Assembly: GCF_900186125.1 (NCBI RefSeq)
Contig: NZ_FYBQ01000006.1
Span: 99,275-163,274, forward strand
DNA length: 64,000 bases
DNA from: Listeria goaensis
Lineage (GTDB): Bacteria > Bacillota > Bacilli > Lactobacillales > Listeriaceae
Reading direction: 5' to 3'
Below are positions 1 through 8,406 of this stretch, one piece after another (position 1 is the stretch's first letter; the number at the start of each line of letters is the position of its first letter). The notes below the pieces were generated by a model. That model saw only the letters and a program-made list of their open reading frames with translations. It searched no databases and was not told where the DNA came from. The position numbers were made by a program, and so were the translations under genes.

Positions 1-576
1 GCCGAAAAAGAAGGCCGTAAGACATACAAAACAGCAGCGCAACTCGAAGAAGATGCCATTTCTGCTATAAAAAAGGCAACAAAATTCAACACTTTGGCTG
101 AAAAGGATAAAACTTTTTCTGGCGTGACGCTTCCGGGGGCAACTGTCTCCGTCCAAAAAGGCGGTAACGCAAACCTACGTGCGGCAAACGATTTGACGGC
201 GACAGCGGACGCAAATGGCGCCTTCCAAATTGACGTGTCAGCACTCGGCCTCAAAGCTCGCGATACGCTTTCTGTAGTCGTGACAGACACATCTGGCTAC
301 AGCACACCGTTTAGCGTGACCGTAGCTGCCGCAGCAACAGACCCTGGTGACGGCGCCATAACACCTACGCCCGAAAACCCAAGCCCAGATGGAACCACCC
401 CAACTGTAACCCCTGACAAAAACCCATCTGGCGACAAAAACACCGTCCAAACGGGCGCAAATGCAGCAAGCAAACCTAGCAAGCTGCCAGAAACAGGTGA
501 CCTTGTCGGAATTGCATCGCTTATCGGCCTAATCCTAACTGGCACAGCCGTTTACGCATTGCGTCGCAAGCAATAA
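1..576 (+). CDS. C-terminal part of an LPXTG cell-wall-anchored surface protein (5' end outside window)
   Basis: The reading frame is open from base 1 and ends at TAA 574-576, giving the last 191 residues of a larger protein. It holds one Big_6-like Ig module (the GVTLPGATVSV and ADANGAFQIDVS stretches), then a Pro/Thr-rich spacer of about 60 residues that would span the wall. It ends with a classical sortase A signal: LPETGD, a hydrophobic helix and the positive tail RRKQ. The protein would be exported, cleaved between T and G and linked to peptidoglycan. The N-terminal ligand-binding part is not in the window. The call for the sorting signal is firm; the binding partner is unknown. Confidence 0.93.
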   Translation, partial: AEKEGRKTYKTAAQLEEDAISAIKKATKFNTLAEKDKTFSGVTLPGATVSVQKGGNANLRAANDLTATADANGAFQIDVSALGLKARDTLSVVVTDTSGYSTPFSVTVAAAATDPGDGAITPTPENPSPDGTTPTVTPDKNPSGDKNTVQTGANAASKPSKLPETGDLVGIASLIGLILTGTAVYALRRKQ

Positions 577-587
577 ACCAAACAAAA

Positions 588-619
588 AGAAGCCGTCGGG
601 ATATATCCCGACGGCTTCT
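588..619. terminator. Bidirectional rho-independent terminator
   Basis: A perfect 13-bp stem (agaagccgtcggg, 588-600, with its complement 607-619) and a 6-nt loop, flanked by T runs on both strands. It lies between the convergent LPXTG gene and the PAS-STAS gene and should serve both. Confidence 0.93.
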
Positions 620-620
620 T

Positions 621-1400
621 TTATTTCATTTCAAATTGTAATTCGCGCAGCGCCTGATAAACCGTAGCATAGAATTTCACTTCCTTGCGCCAAGCCTGAT
701 TAGAGGACCATTCTTGCACCAACTCCGAATTAAGTCCAGTCACAATCACTTGAATGCCCAAAAGTTGCAATTGCTTGCAAAAAGCGTGAATCGCTTGAAT
801 AAAGCCATCATAACCTTTTTGCGTGCCTGTAAAGTCAAACAGCAACGTTTCCACTTCTTTATCGTACAGCCATTGACTGCTTTTCTCACATAATAAATCG
901 AAACTTTCTTCGCGAACATATCCACTCACTGGAAGAATCGCAATTTGTTTACTTAATAAAATAGTCGGCGGTTTTAATAGTTCAATAATTTCTTCATGGC
1001 GCTGAACTTCCTCACGCAGACGAACAATATCTGTGACATCTTTTTGCGTGCCGAAATAATAAAGATGCTCATTTTCGTCCCAAATGGGTTGAATCGTCAA
1101 TTCATTATAGAAGGGTTCACCATTTTTTTTATAGTTTTTCACAATTTCCGTAACGCTCACTTTATTTTTAATCGCTTCAGAAATTCGGTTTAAAGCTTCA
1201 GGATTCGTATCTGCTCCTTGTAAATAAGCCCCGTTTTTACCAATTATTTCTTCTTTTGAGTACCCGGTTAATTTTTCAAAAGACTGATTCACAAAAATAA
1301 ACGGTGTCCCAGAAATTTGAGGATCTGCGATGATGACGGAAGACGGGGATAAGCGCAAAGCTTTATACATAATACTAGCTGGAATTGGATAGTCTTTCAT
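621..1400 (-). CDS. LOV/PAS-STAS protein related to YtvA (Lmo0799-type), photoactive cysteine replaced
   Basis: YtvA-type proteins join an FMN-binding LOV domain to a STAS domain and feed blue-light signals into the stressosome and sigma B. Here the PAS/LOV domain covers about residues 15-125, a linker helix about 125-148 (VRLREEVQRHEE) and STAS about 150-255. The LOV signature normally reads GXNCRFLQG. Here it is GKNGAYLQG, so the flavin-adduct Cys is Gly (residue 57 of this start). The other flavin-pocket features are kept: NYKKNGEPFYNEL and the Gln of FGTQKD. I used ATG at 1400 because GGGGGC sits 7 nt upstream; a TTG two codons earlier is possible. The missing Cys implies no normal photocycle, so it may sense redox state or be light-blind. 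Confidence 0.88.
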   Translation of the reverse strand: MKDYPIPASIMYKALRLSPSSVIIADPQISGTPFIFVNQSFEKLTGYSKEEIIGKNGAYLQGADTNPEALNRISEAIKNKVSVTEIVKNYKKNGEPFYNELTIQPIWDENEHLYYFGTQKDVTDIVRLREEVQRHEEIIELLKPPTILLSKQIAILPVSGYVREESFDLLCEKSSQWLYDKEVETLLFDFTGTQKGYDGFIQAIHAFCKQLQLLGIQVIVTGLNSELVQEWSSNQAWRKEVKFYATVYQALRELQFEMK

Positions 1401-1473
1401 TGGCAAAAGCCCCCTTTCCTACTTACTTTAACTCATTTTTTTACAAAAAGGAATTTTTAACGTAAAAAAATTA

Positions 1474-1959
1474 TCATTTCCATACTCTATCTAGTTTATC
1501 CGCATAAAAAACAATCGCCTTTTTATACGCAATAATGGCTTCATCACTCGACGTTTCGGCCAATAAATGAAGCAGAATTTCCGCACTCTCAGAATGCCTT
1601 TCTAAATTGTGTAGCACCATCGCATAAAAAACGCTGAGCGCATAGTTATTTGGAAATTGTTGCCTGCCCTTTCGAATGACCTCTTCCGCGACATCATATT
1701 TCCCTAGCGCACGATAAGTACTGCCTAAACCTAAATACGCCTCAGCTAAATCTGCTCCACTTAAGCCATTTTGAATCGCTTTTTCGTAAAAAGCAATTGC
1801 CTCTCCTTCTTTTTCTAAAACATCAAAACTCCAAGCAACTTGGTATAAAACGTATGGATTTTCTGGCTCGGTTTCAAGTAACTTTAGCAGCAACTGATTC
1901 GACTTCTTCAAATTACCATTTTCTCTATCCCCTAGCGCCTCTTCTAACAACTTGTTCAT
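1474..1959 (-). CDS. Tetratricopeptide-repeat protein
   Basis: This is a soluble protein of 161 residues made almost entirely of TPR helices, for example the GEAIAFYEKAIQNG and LAEAYLGLGSTYRALGKYDVAEEVI stretches, about three to four repeats. There is no signal peptide or membrane segment. TPR proteins act as protein-protein scaffolds, and no partner can be read from the sequence. An in-frame GTG lies 18 nt upstream, but AGGTGAGG precedes the ATG at 1959 and marks it as the likelier start. It stands alone between the PAS-STAS gene and the murP terminator. Confidence 0.8.
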   Translation of the reverse strand: MNKLLEEALGDRENGNLKKSNQLLLKLLETEPENPYVLYQVAWSFDVLEKEGEAIAFYEKAIQNGLSGADLAEAYLGLGSTYRALGKYDVAEEVIRKGRQQFPNNYALSVFYAMVLHNLERHSESAEILLHLLAETSSDEAIIAYKKAIVFYADKLDRVWK

Positions 1960-2079
1960 ATTCCTCACCTTTTTCACACAAATTGACGTTAAAATGCAAT
2001 TTCCTCAAAGCTACCTTACCCTATTTTTCAACAAAAGTGAACAAATAACTAACATCCAGACTCTTTTTGGTCAAAAAAA

Positions 2080-2109
2080 CCTTGCGTTCGATTCGGCGTG
2101 AACGCAAGG
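2080..2109 (-). terminator. Rho-independent terminator downstream of murP
   Basis: A 10-bp perfect stem (ccttgcgttc at 2080-2089, complement at 2100-2109) is followed on the minus strand by seven T. It lies 10 nt after the murP stop codon. Confidence 0.92.
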
Positions 2110-2118
2110 CTTTCAAAT

Positions 2119-3567
2119 TTATTCTTCTACTGCTTCCATAGCATCTTTTGGCGTTCCAAAGAAATAAGTTAAAATGAAACCGCCAATGTAGGCTGAAAGT
2201 AGGCCGATGCAATATGCTCCCCACATATTATTTGCAATAAGTGGAATAAGCGCGACACCTGATGGTCCAATTGCGATGGCACCTACGTTACCAAACGCAC
2301 CAATTACGGCACCGCCGATACCGCCGCCTAGACAGGCTGTAATGAACGGGCGTCCAAGTGGTACTGTTACCCCGTAGATAAGGGGTTCGCCAATTCCTAA
2401 AACTCCTACTGGTAATCCCCCTTTAATCATATTAACGAGAGGTTTATTTTTGCGGCAACGAATCCAAAGTGCAACGGATGCCCCAACTTGTCCGCCGCCT
2501 GCCATTGCAAGGATTGGAAGTAGCAATGTTGCACCTGTTTGAGCAATCATTTCAACATGAATCGGGGTTAACACTTGGTGAAGACCAAGCATGACCATTG
2601 GCAAGAACAATGTTCCTAGTATAAATCCGGCAAATACGCCGCCAACTTCGATTGTCCAATTGATACTAGATACTAATCCTTCTGAAATTAGCCCAGCAAT
2701 TGGCATGATGACGAAGATTGTTATAAGACCAATAACGAGTAAGACGATGGTCGGTGTCACAATAATATCAATCGCATTCGGAATCACTTTACGCAATGCT
2801 TTTTCAAGTACACACATTAACCAGACGGCGAATAATACGCCGATAATTCCGCCTTGTCCTGCTACAACAGGGTCACCTGTGAAAATATTTGTAATGACAT
2901 GACCTTCTGCAAGTCCCATGAGCATTGTCACACCAGCAATTCCCCCACCTAGAACGGGAGTACCGCCGAACTCGTTCGCTGTGTTTATCCCAACATAAAT
3001 AGATAAGAATGCAAAAATACCTTTATTAATAACGCTTAAAATATCAACGTACTGTGTCCATGTGCCGGCATCTAAGTTCCCAGCGACAATGTTATTTGCT
3101 AGAATCGCGGCAATTCCGGCGATAAGTCCGGCACCGACAAAACCTGGAATTAGCGGTACAAAAATATTTGAAATCGATTTCAATAAACGTTTAAAACCAG
3201 ACGTATTATTTTGTTTCGCTTTCATGTTCGCTTTTGTTGCGGCCGCTTTTTCTTCTACTAACTCTTTACCAGATTTTTTAGCGCCGTCTAAGTTTTCATT
3301 AATCATTTCGCCAATTTTAACACCGGCATCTTCGGCCATTGCGGCAGCCACTTTGTTAACGACTCCCGGCCCGACGATAATTTGAAGCGTGTCGTCTTCT
3401 ACAACACCTAAAACGCCGGGTACTTTTTTCAAATCTTCGAGATTTACTTCTTCTGGATTTCTAATGCCTAAGCGAACACGCGTCATACAGTGTGCGATTC
3501 GCGATACATTGTCCATGCCACCTACATTTTCAAAAATCTTTTTACCAATTTCTGCTTCTTTTGACAT
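2119..3567 (-). CDS. murP: PTS EIIBC permease for N-acetylmuramic acid (MurP-like)
   Basis: This is a membrane PTS permease of 482 residues that imports and phosphorylates its sugar. The N-terminal EIIB domain (about 1-85) contains the phosphocysteine in AHCMTRVRL. A charged linker at about 90-120 leads into the EIIC domain (about 125-475) with about ten membrane segments and the conserved GIGEPLIYGV motif. No EIIA domain is fused, so phosphate must come from an EIIA-Glc-type protein elsewhere. The neighbour murQ, 12 nt upstream, makes N-acetylmuramic acid (or a MurNAc disaccharide) the likely substrate; the sucrose/trehalose PTS family is otherwise broad. The ATG at 3567 is preferred to an in-frame GTG at 3576 because of GGGAG spacing. 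Confidence 0.85.
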   Translation of the reverse strand: MSKEAEIGKKIFENVGGMDNVSRIAHCMTRVRLGIRNPEEVNLEDLKKVPGVLGVVEDDTLQIIVGPGVVNKVAAAMAEDAGVKIGEMINENLDGAKKSGKELVEEKAAATKANMKAKQNNTSGFKRLLKSISNIFVPLIPGFVGAGLIAGIAAILANNIVAGNLDAGTWTQYVDILSVINKGIFAFLSIYVGINTANEFGGTPVLGGGIAGVTMLMGLAEGHVITNIFTGDPVVAGQGGIIGVLFAVWLMCVLEKALRKVIPNAIDIIVTPTIVLLVIGLITIFVIMPIAGLISEGLVSSINWTIEVGGVFAGFILGTLFLPMVMLGLHQVLTPIHVEMIAQTGATLLLPILAMAGGGQVGASVALWIRCRKNKPLVNMIKGGLPVGVLGIGEPLIYGVTVPLGRPFITACLGGGIGGAVIGAFGNVGAIAIGPSGVALIPLIANNMWGAYCIGLLSAYIGGFILTYFFGTPKDAMEAVEE

Positions 3568-3579
3568 CTGACTCACTCC

Positions 3580-4464
3580 CTAAATTGTTTTTCTTACAAA
3601 ACCATTCGAAGCTACGAGTTTTTGTTCTGCATCTTCTTTGGTTGAGTTTGTGAGAAGCATGACAATCGCTGTTTTCACATGTTTATCTGCTCCTAAGTAT
3701 ACTTCACTTGCTTCCTCATACGTGCATTCCGTCGCTTCCATAATGATACGTTTCGAACGCTCTTCCAATTTTTCGTTCGTTGGCAATACGTCAACCATCA
3801 AGTTGCCGTAAACTTTCCCAACACCGACCATAGCAGCCGTTGAAATCATGTTTAAAATAAGCTTCTGCGCCGTCCCAGCTTTAAGTCGCGTCGAGCCTGT
3901 TAAAACTTCCGCACCCGGTACAACTTCTACCGCAATATCCGCATGTTTTGAAATCGCTGCGTCTTGATTACACGAAATCGCAGCAGTAACAGCCCCTACA
4001 CTACGCGCATAATTGAGTCCCCCAATCACATACGGCGTTCTTCCGCTTGCAGCAATCCCAACAACGATATCATTTTTCGTAAGCGAAATCGCTTTCAAAT
4101 CATCCTCGCCAAGTTGAATAGAATCTTCAGCACCTTCTACCGCTTCCACAAACGCTTTTTCGCCGCCAGCAATTAGTCCCACCACTTGCTCTTTCGGCAC
4201 GCCAAACGTTGGCACACATTCTACAGCATCAAGTACACCTAGGCGTCCGCTCGTTCCAGCACCCATGTAAATTAGGCGACCACCAAGATTAAAGCTATTA
4301 ATGGTACCCCTTACAATTTTAGCAATCTGAGGCAAAGCTGGCTTAATACTCGCCGCCACTTTACTATCTTCTTCATTCATAATCGCCAAAACTTCATTTA
4401 CATCAAGCTCATCTAAATTGAGCGTTTTCTCATTTCGTTTTTCTGTAGACAAATTTTCTAACAT
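3580..4464 (-). CDS. murQ: N-acetylmuramic acid 6-phosphate etherase (MurQ)
   Basis: MurQ cleaves the D-lactyl ether of MurNAc-6-phosphate to give GlcNAc-6-phosphate and lactate in cell-wall recycling. The 294-residue protein has the SIS domain with GAGTSGRLGVLDAVECVPTF near residues 65-85, the SGRTPYVIGGL loop and a helical C-terminal region, all at family length. GAGGAG lies at proper distance before the ATG at 4464; an in-frame GTG 15 nt upstream overlaps that site and is less likely. It is the first gene of a murQ-murP operon read from a well-formed promoter at 4486-4514. Confidence 0.95.
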   Translation of the reverse strand: MLENLSTEKRNEKTLNLDELDVNEVLAIMNEEDSKVAASIKPALPQIAKIVRGTINSFNLGGRLIYMGAGTSGRLGVLDAVECVPTFGVPKEQVVGLIAGGEKAFVEAVEGAEDSIQLGEDDLKAISLTKNDIVVGIAASGRTPYVIGGLNYARSVGAVTAAISCNQDAAISKHADIAVEVVPGAEVLTGSTRLKAGTAQKLILNMISTAAMVGVGKVYGNLMVDVLPTNEKLEERSKRIIMEATECTYEEASEVYLGADKHVKTAIVMLLTNSTKEDAEQKLVASNGFVRKTI

Positions 4465-4485
4465 AGTATCACTCCTCACAAATTG

Positions 4486-4514
4486 ATTATAATCGTTCTG
4501 AAATAAAATTTCAA
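4486..4514 (-). promoter_or_regulatory. murQP promoter with overlapping operator
   Basis: On the minus strand there is TTGAAA (4514-4509), a 17-nt spacer and TATAAT (4491-4486). The -35 is embedded in the perfect inverted repeat TGAAAT-AAA-ATTTCA at 4499-4513. That is the kind of TGAAA-N5-TTTCA site expected for RpiR/MurR-type regulators; the regulator assignment is inference. Confidence 0.82.
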
Positions 4515-4541
4515 TACTTTATTTTATTTTTAAAACATACA

Positions 4542-4571
4542 TTTGAAATTTTGTTTCAAAACAAGTATACT
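4542..4571 (+). promoter_or_regulatory. mupG promoter with overlapping operator (mirror of the murQP element)
   Basis: TTGAAA (4543-4548), a 17-nt spacer and TATACT (4566-4571). The -35 lies in the inverted repeat TTTGAAA-ttttg-TTTCAAA (4542-4560). Its core, TTGAAATTTTGTTTCA, matches the murQP core TTGAAATTTTATTTCA at all but one position, in the same register to its promoter. Confidence 0.82.
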
Positions 4572-4596
4572 GAACGTATTAGAACGGAGGGAAAAT

Positions 4597-5670
4597 ATGT
4601 TAGGAATTAGTATTTATTTACAAGATACCGAAAATACATCAGAATTTGTTACACAAGCACACACAAACGGCTTTTCGACAATTTTTAGCTCACTACATAT
4701 CCCTGAGGAAAGCAAAATTGATTACCGAGAACGCCTGGCCGAACTTGGGAAACTCGCACGTGCACACCAAATGAAGCTCATTTTAGACATTTCTGAAAAC
4801 GCTTTACATAAAATTGGGCTGCAATTTGAAACCGCCGAACAAATTCGCGACTTTGGCGTCACTGGTTTGCGGATTGATTACGGAATCGGCGCACACCCCG
4901 TAGCCACCATGTCACACAAAATTGCCATTTACTTAAATGCCAGCACGATTGACCAAGATCTTTTGGACAAACTAAACGCACAAGGTGCCAACATGAAACA
5001 AATCGAAGCATTCCACAACTATTACCCGAAGCCTGAAACTGGTCTTAGCGATGCTTTTTTTCAAGAGAAAAATACGTTTTTGAAGAAAAATGGGATGCGG
5101 ATTTCCGCTTTTGTACCCGGTGACGCGGCGAAACGCCACCCGCTTTTCGAAGGCTTGCCGACGCTTGAAAAGCACCGCTACAAGCCCCCATATGCGGCGA
5201 CACTCGAACTATTCTCCCTTGGAATCGATGATGTTTACGTGGGCGACCCCGCGCTTGATTCGACCCATCTTGAATTTTGGCGTGAGCTTTCAAAGCACCA
5301 AACAGTGTCCCTCCTTGGCATCCTAGCTGACGAAGTCCCTGCCGAAATTCGTGCGCATTTAGAGCGCGGCGACCAAAACCGAATGGACGAGGCCCGCGAT
5401 TTAATCCGCCTTGAAGAAAGCCGCATCTCCCTTAGCAATTTAGCCCCCGCACCGAAGAATACTTCCCCAAGAAAACGTGGCGCCATCACAATGGATAATC
5501 AAAACTACGGCCGTTACGCTGGTGAAATTGATATTGCCAAATTTGATTTACCTGCAAACGAAAAAATCAATGTAATCGGCCAAATCGATGAACGCTATCA
5601 TGAATGCCTTTCGTTTATAACAGGCGGTCAAAAAATAAAATTACGCCTAGCTCAGAAACAAAAAAGCTAA
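4597..5670 (+). CDS. mupG: DUF871 family 6-phospho-N-acetylmuramidase (MupG-like)
   Basis: DUF871 proteins have a TIM barrel followed by a small cyclophilin-like domain. The characterised member, Staphylococcus aureus MupG, hydrolyses MurNAc-6P-GlcNAc after PTS uptake. Here the N-terminal barrel begins with LGISIYLQDTE and FSTIFSSLHIPEE, family hallmarks, and the C-terminal domain starts near residue 240-250. The length is 357 residues. GGAGG ends 6 nt before the ATG at 4597; the longer in-frame extension upstream runs through the promoter and is rejected. Divergence from murQP and the shared operator make a complete route plausible: uptake by MurP, cleavage by MupG, ether removal by MurQ. 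Confidence 0.9.
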   Translation: MLGISIYLQDTENTSEFVTQAHTNGFSTIFSSLHIPEESKIDYRERLAELGKLARAHQMKLILDISENALHKIGLQFETAEQIRDFGVTGLRIDYGIGAHPVATMSHKIAIYLNASTIDQDLLDKLNAQGANMKQIEAFHNYYPKPETGLSDAFFQEKNTFLKKNGMRISAFVPGDAAKRHPLFEGLPTLEKHRYKPPYAATLELFSLGIDDVYVGDPALDSTHLEFWRELSKHQTVSLLGILADEVPAEIRAHLERGDQNRMDEARDLIRLEESRISLSNLAPAPKNTSPRKRGAITMDNQNYGRYAGEIDIAKFDLPANEKINVIGQIDERYHECLSFITGGQKIKLRLAQKQKS

Positions 5671-5721
5671 ACTAGGCTCGGCTTAGTTTGGCTGGAAGGA
5701 AAACTCTATATTCACAGAAAA

Positions 5722-5807
5722 TCAGGCTGCTGACAAATAGTGAGATTCTTTGGAATTGCCGCACCAGTGGCAAGAACTTCAAAGCTTACCGTTTGTCATC
5801 AGCCTGA
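5722..5807. repeat. 86-bp imperfect inverted repeat (long hairpin) between convergent genes
   Basis: The ends TCAGGCTG.CTGACAAA and TTTGTCATCAGCCTGA pair over about 15 bp. Inside, GTGAG pairs with CTTAC, CTTTG with CAAAG and TTGCC with GGCAA around the loop gcaccagt. It could be a terminator for mupG or the lipoprotein gene, a small RNA, or a palindromic dispersed element. There is no strong T run on either side. Confidence 0.55.
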
Positions 5808-5813
5808 ACTAGC

Positions 5814-6296
5814 TTATTCTTTTGAAAAATCGTATGTCACTTTCCCATCAAGTATTGTTAACATTGTTTTATTTATATCTTCTGGATCAGCCAATCTTAT
5901 CGTGTAGCCTTTTGCTAAATTAGTTTCAATTTGTTTTGATAATAATTCAAACGCTTTAATTAACTTTTTCCATTTTTTATCAGCTGGATTTTCTTTAATT
6001 TTATTGAGCGATTCTTTTAATTTATCATTTGTCATCATCACAGTAAATTGTTTATCTTGATAACTAACATCAGCGCCATCACGTAGACCCTCTTTTAGCA
6101 TTTGCTTGATTTGTTCTACTTTTTCAGCACTTTGCTCTTCAGAATTATTTTCTGTTACATTTTCTTTTTTCATCGTCTGCCTCTGCTCCTCATCTTTGAC
6201 CGGTTTATTAGAAGTAGCTTGCTCCCCGCAACCTGTTATTATGGTCACACTTACTAAAAGAAGTATGCTCATTACATTTCGCAAATTTTTCGTCAT
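5814..6296 (-). CDS. Putative lipoprotein of unknown function
   Basis: A 160-residue protein with a short lipoprotein signal peptide: a hydrophobic stretch, then ITGC with Cys at about residue 23. A Lys/Glu-rich low-complexity region (about 25-60) is followed by a small helical domain ending LTILDGKVTYDFSKE. GGAGG precedes the ATG. After lipidation it would sit on the outer face of the membrane. I do not recognise the family. It lies 38 nt downstream of the Crp/Fnr gene, so the two may be cotranscribed. Confidence 0.8.
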   Translation of the reverse strand: MTKNLRNVMSILLLVSVTIITGCGEQATSNKPVKDEEQRQTMKKENVTENNSEEQSAEKVEQIKQMLKEGLRDGADVSYQDKQFTVMMTNDKLKESLNKIKENPADKKWKKLIKAFELLSKQIETNLAKGYTIRLADPEDINKTMLTILDGKVTYDFSKE

Positions 6297-6334
6297 ATCT
6301 GCCTCCTTATTAATAGCTTCCTTACGTCTGAAGA

Positions 6335-7012
6335 TTACTCTGAAGAGGTCACAAGCGGCAAGTCATCGTTGGAATATTTTTCTAATTTTTCCACATTTAA
6401 CACTACCCATGGTTTACTCGAGATATTAATTGCCCCTTCTTCTGCAAGCTCATTCAACGCTTTCGATACGATTTTTCTTGAACAGCCACAACATGAAGCA
6501 ATAAAGTCCATAGAAAAGAACCTTGGTAGCTCTTTCGTATGGTCTGCCGTCCACTCCATCTTATCACTCACCATTTTAATAAATCGTGCCACCCTTTCTT
6601 TTGGGCGAAGTTGAAATTGAACTTCAAACATATCAATTTCTGCTCTAAATTGCTCCAGTAGGAGGAAAAATAGATGTGACAATAAATTATCTTGATCCAA
6701 CATGTCAAAAACTTCATCTATATCTAAAACAATTAAAGTAGCTTCCGTTAACGCCTCAACAATAAAATTTTCTTTTGCATTATAAAAATGTCCCACCCAA
6801 ACAGCATTTTTAAAGGAAATTTTCTTCATCTCTTTATTATCTATATAATTGATTTGAAAATAACCAGATTTCTGAATGTACATTTTATTTTCTTTAAACT
6901 TAATGCGCTGATATTTTTTTATGTATCTTATCGTGTGGGGGCACTTATTTAAAATATAGTCAATAATTACATTATCTTCTTCCAATAAATCTTGTAGTTC
7001 AAAAAATTTCAT
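6335..7012 (-). CDS. Crp/Fnr-family transcription regulator
   Basis: A 225-residue protein with an N-terminal cyclic-nucleotide-binding-like beta barrel (about 20-110), a dimerisation helix (about 110-135) and a C-terminal winged helix. The recognition region is FIASCCGCSRKIVSKALNELAEEG near residues 165-190. This is the PrfA-like group common in Listeria. It lacks the Fnr iron-sulphur cysteine set at the N-terminus, although CCGC occurs in the HTH. GAGGAG supports the start. It is 206 bp downstream of, and collinear with, the peptide/ABC cluster, so it might regulate that cluster; that is inference. Confidence 0.85.
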   Translation of the reverse strand: MKFFELQDLLEEDNVIIDYILNKCPHTIRYIKKYQRIKFKENKMYIQKSGYFQINYIDNKEMKKISFKNAVWVGHFYNAKENFIVEALTEATLIVLDIDEVFDMLDQDNLLSHLFFLLLEQFRAEIDMFEVQFQLRPKERVARFIKMVSDKMEWTADHTKELPRFFSMDFIASCCGCSRKIVSKALNELAEEGAINISSKPWVVLNVEKLEKYSNDDLPLVTSSE

Positions 7013-7218
7013 CTCAAGTCACTCCTCGTTACAAAGAATATCCCTCCCTGCAAATAATCATATCGAATAATTTAGTGACCTTAACCTTAATTTTCGGAGT
7101 AAAAAACACAAAAATTTTACGTTTATTCACATTTTTATTAATAAATATTCACAATTGATTACTACAGCTTCTTTATTTGTTTTAAACATGAGTTTTATTT
7201 TTCTATAGTTGTCCAAAT

Positions 7219-8406
7219 TCACATAGATGCTAACGCTTCAACAGGTTTACATTTAGCAGCTTTATTTGCTGGCGAAATACCGAAAACAACACCTATAACA
7301 AGCGCAAAAATAAAGGCAAAACTAATGACGCCCATACTAATTCCAGACGGCACCTCTGCAACAGCACCAAATAATAGTGCGCCAGAAATTCCAATCAGAA
7401 TCCCAATAAGTCCACCTGTCACGCTAATCACAGCAGACTCAATCAAAAATTGACTCAAAATTGTACTGCGCTTTGCACCTAATGCCTTGCGAATCCCAAT
7501 TTCCTTCGTCCGCTCTTGGACAGAAACGAGCATAATATTCATAATCCCAATGCCACCTACAATAAGTGAAATGGCAGCAATAGCACCTAGCGTATTAGTA
7601 AGTAGCGTATTTATCGTGTTAAACGTATCTAAAATTTCTTTTTGATTCACAATTTGGAAAACAGGACTATCACTATTTTTAGTTTCATCTTTAAATTTTA
7701 GTGCTAAACGACTTTTTAAAATGCTAATGACAAAATTAACTTTTTCAGGCGAATTCGCTTGTAAATAAATCGTATTTATCGTTTGTGTTTTAAGAAGCCG
7801 TTCCGCCGATGAAATAGGAATAATAATCTTTTTGTCAGTTGAACCTAGCAAAGATTCACCACTTTTCTCAGTAACGCCCACTACACGATAATTAAAACCA
7901 TTTATTTTTATCGTTTGATTAATTGGGTTAGCGAATCCAAATATTTCAGAGGCAATATCATGACCAATTACTGCGATTTTTTGGCTATTATCTATATCTA
8001 CCGCAGACAGGAATCTTCCTTCAGCGAGCTTAACGCTATGAACTTGCTGAAATTGTTCGTTTGTCCCGACAACACTAAATACTTTCCCCCCCTGATCAGT
8101 TAATACATTAGCACTGCCATCAATTTCAGGTGAAATATGCGAAACACCATCAATTTGCTCATACGATGAAACATCTTCTAAATCAAGTTGGTTAGTTTTA
8201 CTTGTGGAGTTATTATAAACCGTAATTAAGTTCGAACCTAAATCACCTAGTTGCTGATTCACTCCGTAACTAACACTTTTCCCAAGAGAAACAAGTAAAA
8301 TAATAGAAGCTACGCCAATAATTATTCCTAACATCGTCAGAAAAGAACGCATCTTTCTAGCAAAAATTTGTTTTAAAGCCATCTGCAAGCTTTGAAAAAT
8401 CAGCAT
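7219..8406 (-). CDS. MacB-type ABC transporter permease
   Basis: A 395-residue inner-membrane protein with one N-terminal membrane helix (FLTMLGIIIGVASIILLVS, about 23-42), a large extracellular MacB_PCD domain (about 45-270) and three C-terminal helices of the FtsX domain. It carries the EIGIRKALGAKRSTI coupling motif. Together with the ATPase (overlap of 7 nt) and the HlyD-like adaptor it forms a tripartite pump. MacB-like pumps extrude peptides and often provide immunity to antimicrobial peptides; in leaderless and circular bacteriocin operons such a set (As-48FGH type) accompanies the peptide genes. It is the last gene of the unit; no clear terminator is seen after it. Confidence 0.9.
   Translation of the reverse strand: MLIFQSLQMALKQIFARKMRSFLTMLGIIIGVASIILLVSLGKSVSYGVNQQLGDLGSNLITVYNNSTSKTNQLDLEDVSSYEQIDGVSHISPEIDGSANVLTDQGGKVFSVVGTNEQFQQVHSVKLAEGRFLSAVDIDNSQKIAVIGHDIASEIFGFANPINQTIKINGFNYRVVGVTEKSGESLLGSTDKKIIIPISSAERLLKTQTINTIYLQANSPEKVNFVISILKSRLALKFKDETKNSDSPVFQIVNQKEILDTFNTINTLLTNTLGAIAAISLIVGGIGIMNIMLVSVQERTKEIGIRKALGAKRSTILSQFLIESAVISVTGGLIGILIGISGALLFGAVAEVPSGISMGVISFAFIFALVIGVVFGISPANKAAKCKPVEALASM

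Noticed and set aside
7013..7218. PrfA box or other named operator in the AT-rich region upstream of the Crp/Fnr gene
   Set aside because: TATTCACA repeats are present, but nothing matches TTAACANNTGTTAA or a Crp site closely enough.
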